Assembly: GCA_964648115.1 (NCBI GenBank)
Contig: CAZYME010000003.1
Location: forward strand, 74,024 to 138,023
Source: CAZYME01 sp964648115
GTDB lineage: Bacteria; Pseudomonadota; Gammaproteobacteria; Legionellales; Legionellaceae
Direction of reading: 5' to 3'
DNA: 64,000 bases
The notes beneath the pieces are model-generated. The model was not told the origin of the DNA, did no database searches, and saw only the letters and a list, made by a program, of their open reading frames with translations. Positions 62,163 to 64,000 of the stretch are shown one piece after another. Numbering within the stretch: position 1 is the first letter of the stretch; each line of letters starts with the position of its first letter. A program made the position numbers and the translations under genes.

Positions 62163-63299
62163 TTAAAAATGCCAAATCAAGAAAAGATCCGCGATATTAT
62201 CGTTTATGTTTTCTCTGCCTACTATAGCTCCGTTTCGTCCCAGAGTATTAATAGGTGGATTTGAAAAAACATGTGCATAAATCAGTTTAACAAAAATTGA
62301 TTTAGTTACTGCAATCTCTGTTCCAATATAAGCAGCCAGTGCAGTGCCTGCGGGTAATCCTGGATAACGATCAGCAATAGAAGCTGGACTATTATTGTAC
62401 TCCGATCCAATGATGCCGGTAACTTTATCGGTAAATGCATAATGAGCATTAAGAACGCCTACCCAGGTGTTATGGTAATTCAAAGGCACCGTAAGATTTT
62501 CGCCTAATGCGGTATTCACCACGTTAATCTCTTTAACAGCATCCCAAAACTGATAGTGGAAACCAGCGTTTATAGCTAATTTTTCAGTTATTTTTCTATA
62601 TAAATTTAATGTTGCCGTAGCTGGTACTTTCGTATTGTAAAACTGCAAATCTGGATTTGTTATCGGGCCCCACGTGCTTGTCCCCGATCCGCTGTGATTT
62701 AACTCTGAGTAATAACTGATATTTACTGTGGTTTTCTCATTATATTTATATATAAGGCCAGCATCCCAACCATATGCCCAACCACTGCCTTTATTGACTA
62801 AATTGCCATAAGGCTCCACTACAAAGTTAAGCTCCGATGAATAAAGCTCATTCAAATTTGCTCCAGCACCTACCATCAATTTATCATTTATTCTATAACT
62901 AAATCGTGGACTATAATCAAAATCAAACAGTGTAGATGCAGTACTTGAGCTTTGCAGGATGGAGCCTATAGAATATTGAATATTAATATAAACTCGGTGA
63001 CTTATATCCAAGCCAATAACTAGATCTGGGTTCACACGATAGGCTACACGGCCGTGTGGTAGGTTTCTATTACGATCACTGACAGCCTTACCCGTCAAAG
63101 GACCATTTGAGCCGGTAAAAACAAATCTGCTCTCAATATACGTATTTCCAAGGATAATATCTGCTTTATCAACAGTGTATAAGAGCGCTGGGTTATCGTA
63201 AGCAACACCTAAAAAAGGCTGGTAAGCAGTAGAATATGCATTATGCAGAAAAAGAAAAAATCCAAGATACTTGAATAAGCCAAACAAAATCCGTTTCAC
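62163..63299 (-). CDS. Second FadL-like outer-membrane protein
   Basis: A 378-residue outer-membrane barrel. The signal MKRILFGLFKYLGFFLFLHNAYSTAYQPF includes a long hydrophobic helix. The mature part has alternating strands and ends in LIWHF, with the C-terminal Phe the BAM machinery recognises. YDNPALLYTVDKADIILG is similar to the NPA start of FadL proteins, and GNLVNKGSGWAYGWDAGLIYKYNEKTTVNISYYSEL and the late HYQFWDAVKEINV also match FadL. It is shorter than the other copy at 42376 (483 residues). Start is GTG 63299, with GGAAGGA nine bases upstream. Cargo unknown. Confidence 0.8.
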   Translation of the reverse strand: MKRILFGLFKYLGFFLFLHNAYSTAYQPFLGVAYDNPALLYTVDKADIILGNTYIESRFVFTGSNGPLTGKAVSDRNRNLPHGRVAYRVNPDLVIGLDISHRVYINIQYSIGSILQSSSTASTLFDFDYSPRFSYRINDKLMVGAGANLNELYSSELNFVVEPYGNLVNKGSGWAYGWDAGLIYKYNEKTTVNISYYSELNHSGSGTSTWGPITNPDLQFYNTKVPATATLNLYRKITEKLAINAGFHYQFWDAVKEINVVNTALGENLTVPLNYHNTWVGVLNAHYAFTDKVTGIIGSEYNNSPASIADRYPGLPAGTALAAYIGTEIAVTKSIFVKLIYAHVFSNPPINTLGRNGAIVGRENINDNIADLFLIWHF

Positions 63300-63434
63300 T
63301 AAAAGTTATCCTTCCATACACATAAGAGCTTCATGATAGCGTAATTATTAGTAGGAATAAAAAACCAGGGCGAGAGCATGAGTGACTCAAATATAAACAA
63401 TGCTGGGATAAAATATTATATCTGGTCTCTATTT

Positions 63435-63512
63435 CTACGTCCTGCGGCTTGACCGCAGGATCCAGGAATCTAGCAAAATTTCTGGATACCGCGCATAAAG
63501 CGCGGTACGTAG
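63435..63512. repeat. Cruciform-forming repeat, 78-bp copy
   Basis: CTACGT, hairpin CCTGCGG-CTTGA-CCGCAGG, ATCCAG, a 16-base spacer, CTGGAT, hairpin ACCGCGC-ATAAA-GCGCGGT, ACGTAG. Outer and inner arms are kept while both side hairpins differ in sequence from the copies at 25336 and 49222, but remain self-complementary. It lies in the 303-bp gap between groEL and the second FadL-like gene, which has no gene otherwise. Confidence 0.9.
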
Positions 63513-63556
63513 ACATTAAGATAAATAATGATCACTCATGATCTGGCCCTGATAAA

Positions 63557-63580
63557 AAAACCCGCCAATTGGCGGGTTTT
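63557..63580 (-). terminator. Rho-independent terminator of groEL
   Basis: A hairpin ACCCGCC/GGCGGGT (centre AATT), read on the minus strand, follows 20-odd bases after the groEL stop. On that strand the stem is followed by a run of T, the complement of the A run at 63554-63560. This is the only strong intrinsic terminator I can see in the window. Confidence 0.9.
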
Positions 63581-63602
63581 CAAGAACAGATAAAGCTTCG
63601 GG

Positions 63603-64000
63603 TTACATCATACCGCCCATGCCACCCATACCGCCCATACCGCCCATACCACCCATGTCGCCACCTGCAGAACCTTCATCTTTCTTCGGCAGATCAGCAA
63701 CCATGCACTCAGTGGTTAACATCAAGCTAGCAACAGATGCAGCATTTTGTAGCGCTGTACGAGTAACTTTAGTTGGATCCAGAATACCTAAATCAACCAT
63801 ATCACCGTATTCACCGGTAGCCGCATTGAAGCCGTAGTTGCCTTTATTATCAGCGATTTTATTCACGATAACAGATGCTTCGTATCCAGCATTAGCAACG
63901 ATTTGTCGTAATGGAGACTCAATAGCACGACGTAGAATGTCGATACCCATGTTTTGATCAGCGTTATCACCTTTCAAACCATCCAATGCTTTTTGAGCAC
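63603..64000 (-). CDS. groEL: Chaperonin GroEL (C-terminal part)
   Basis: The last 131 residues of GroEL, running off the window at base 64000. [22 protein letters not shown] and [29 protein letters not shown] are strongly conserved GroEL sequence from the equatorial domain. The end is the Gly-Gly-Met tail (four GGM units then GGMM). It forms the double-ring cage with GroES that folds cytosolic proteins. The stop is TAA at 63605-63603, followed by an intrinsic terminator. Confidence 0.98.
   Translation of the reverse strand, partial: AQKALDGLKGDNADQNMGIDILRRAIESPLRQIVANAGYEASVIVNKIADNKGNYGFNAATGEYGDMVDLGILDPTKVTRTALQNAASVASLMLTTECMVADLPKKDEGSAGGDMGGMGGMGGMGGMGGMM

Noticed and set aside
1..64000. 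tRNA or rRNA genes
   Set aside because: I found no cloverleaf with the TTCGA-type T-loop and no rRNA-like sequence in any gap. A covariance search would be decisive.

Overview
The window looks like chromosome from a gammaproteobacterium of the order Legionellales (Legionella, Coxiella or Aquicella-like). This is inferred from gene content, since I could not run a search. The pointers are a LysC-LysA fusion, an LspC-type type II secretion protein, an exported GH18 chitinase, a Kdo 3-hydroxylase homologue, a queA-yajC-secD-secF block, AT-rich sequence, and several long helical proteins without recognisable families scattered singly between housekeeping genes. A run of 10 N next to a 16-base poly-C shows this is a draft assembly.

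Layout. 1-9.8 kb: 5' part of secA, a GT39-type glycosyltransferase, dusA, hemF, an unknown protein, an LplT-like MFS carrier, an SDR, a cold-shock protein and pyrE. 9.8-14.2 kb: an HtrA-type periplasmic protease and three unknown proteins, one built from two copies of the same domain and one with a possible frameshift near its start. 14.3-20.3 kb: asmA-mutY, a Na/Ca-exchanger-like protein lacking its two signature glutamates, a Sel1-type lipoprotein, gspC/lspC and a Cys/Met-metabolism PLP enzyme. 20.4-25 kb: an acyltransferase, dapD-dapE and an SDF-family symporter cut by the assembly gap. 25.4-32.7 kb: two unknown proteins (one of 1050 aa), the chitinase and a short minor-pilin operon. 32.9-43.8 kb: hisC-phhB, a REP-associated transposase flanked by REP palindromes, then secF, secD, yajC, a degenerate tgt-like gene and queA on the minus strand, a DMT exporter and a FadL-like porin. 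43.9-55.6 kb: lysC-lysA, an AddA/RecB-like helicase-nuclease carrying an in-frame palindromic element, mrp, an unknown protein, a methyltransferase and parE. 55.6-64 kb: an unknown membrane protein, a membrane-fused spermidine-synthase-like protein, two low-complexity small proteins, dps, a Kdo hydroxylase, a second FadL-like porin and the 3' end of groEL.

Functional links. dapD, dapE and lysC-lysA belong to the diaminopimelate/lysine route. LspC would serve the type II secretion system that could export the chitinase. secA and secDF-yajC serve the Sec pathway.

The most unusual feature is the density of palindromic repeats. At least six families can be recognised by eye. Every convergent intergenic gap longer than 50 bp holds one, and one family has entered the coding sequence of the AddA-like gene without breaking the frame. 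The second point of interest is that the tgt position after queA is held by a short TGT homologue that keeps the zinc site but has lost the catalytic aspartate.
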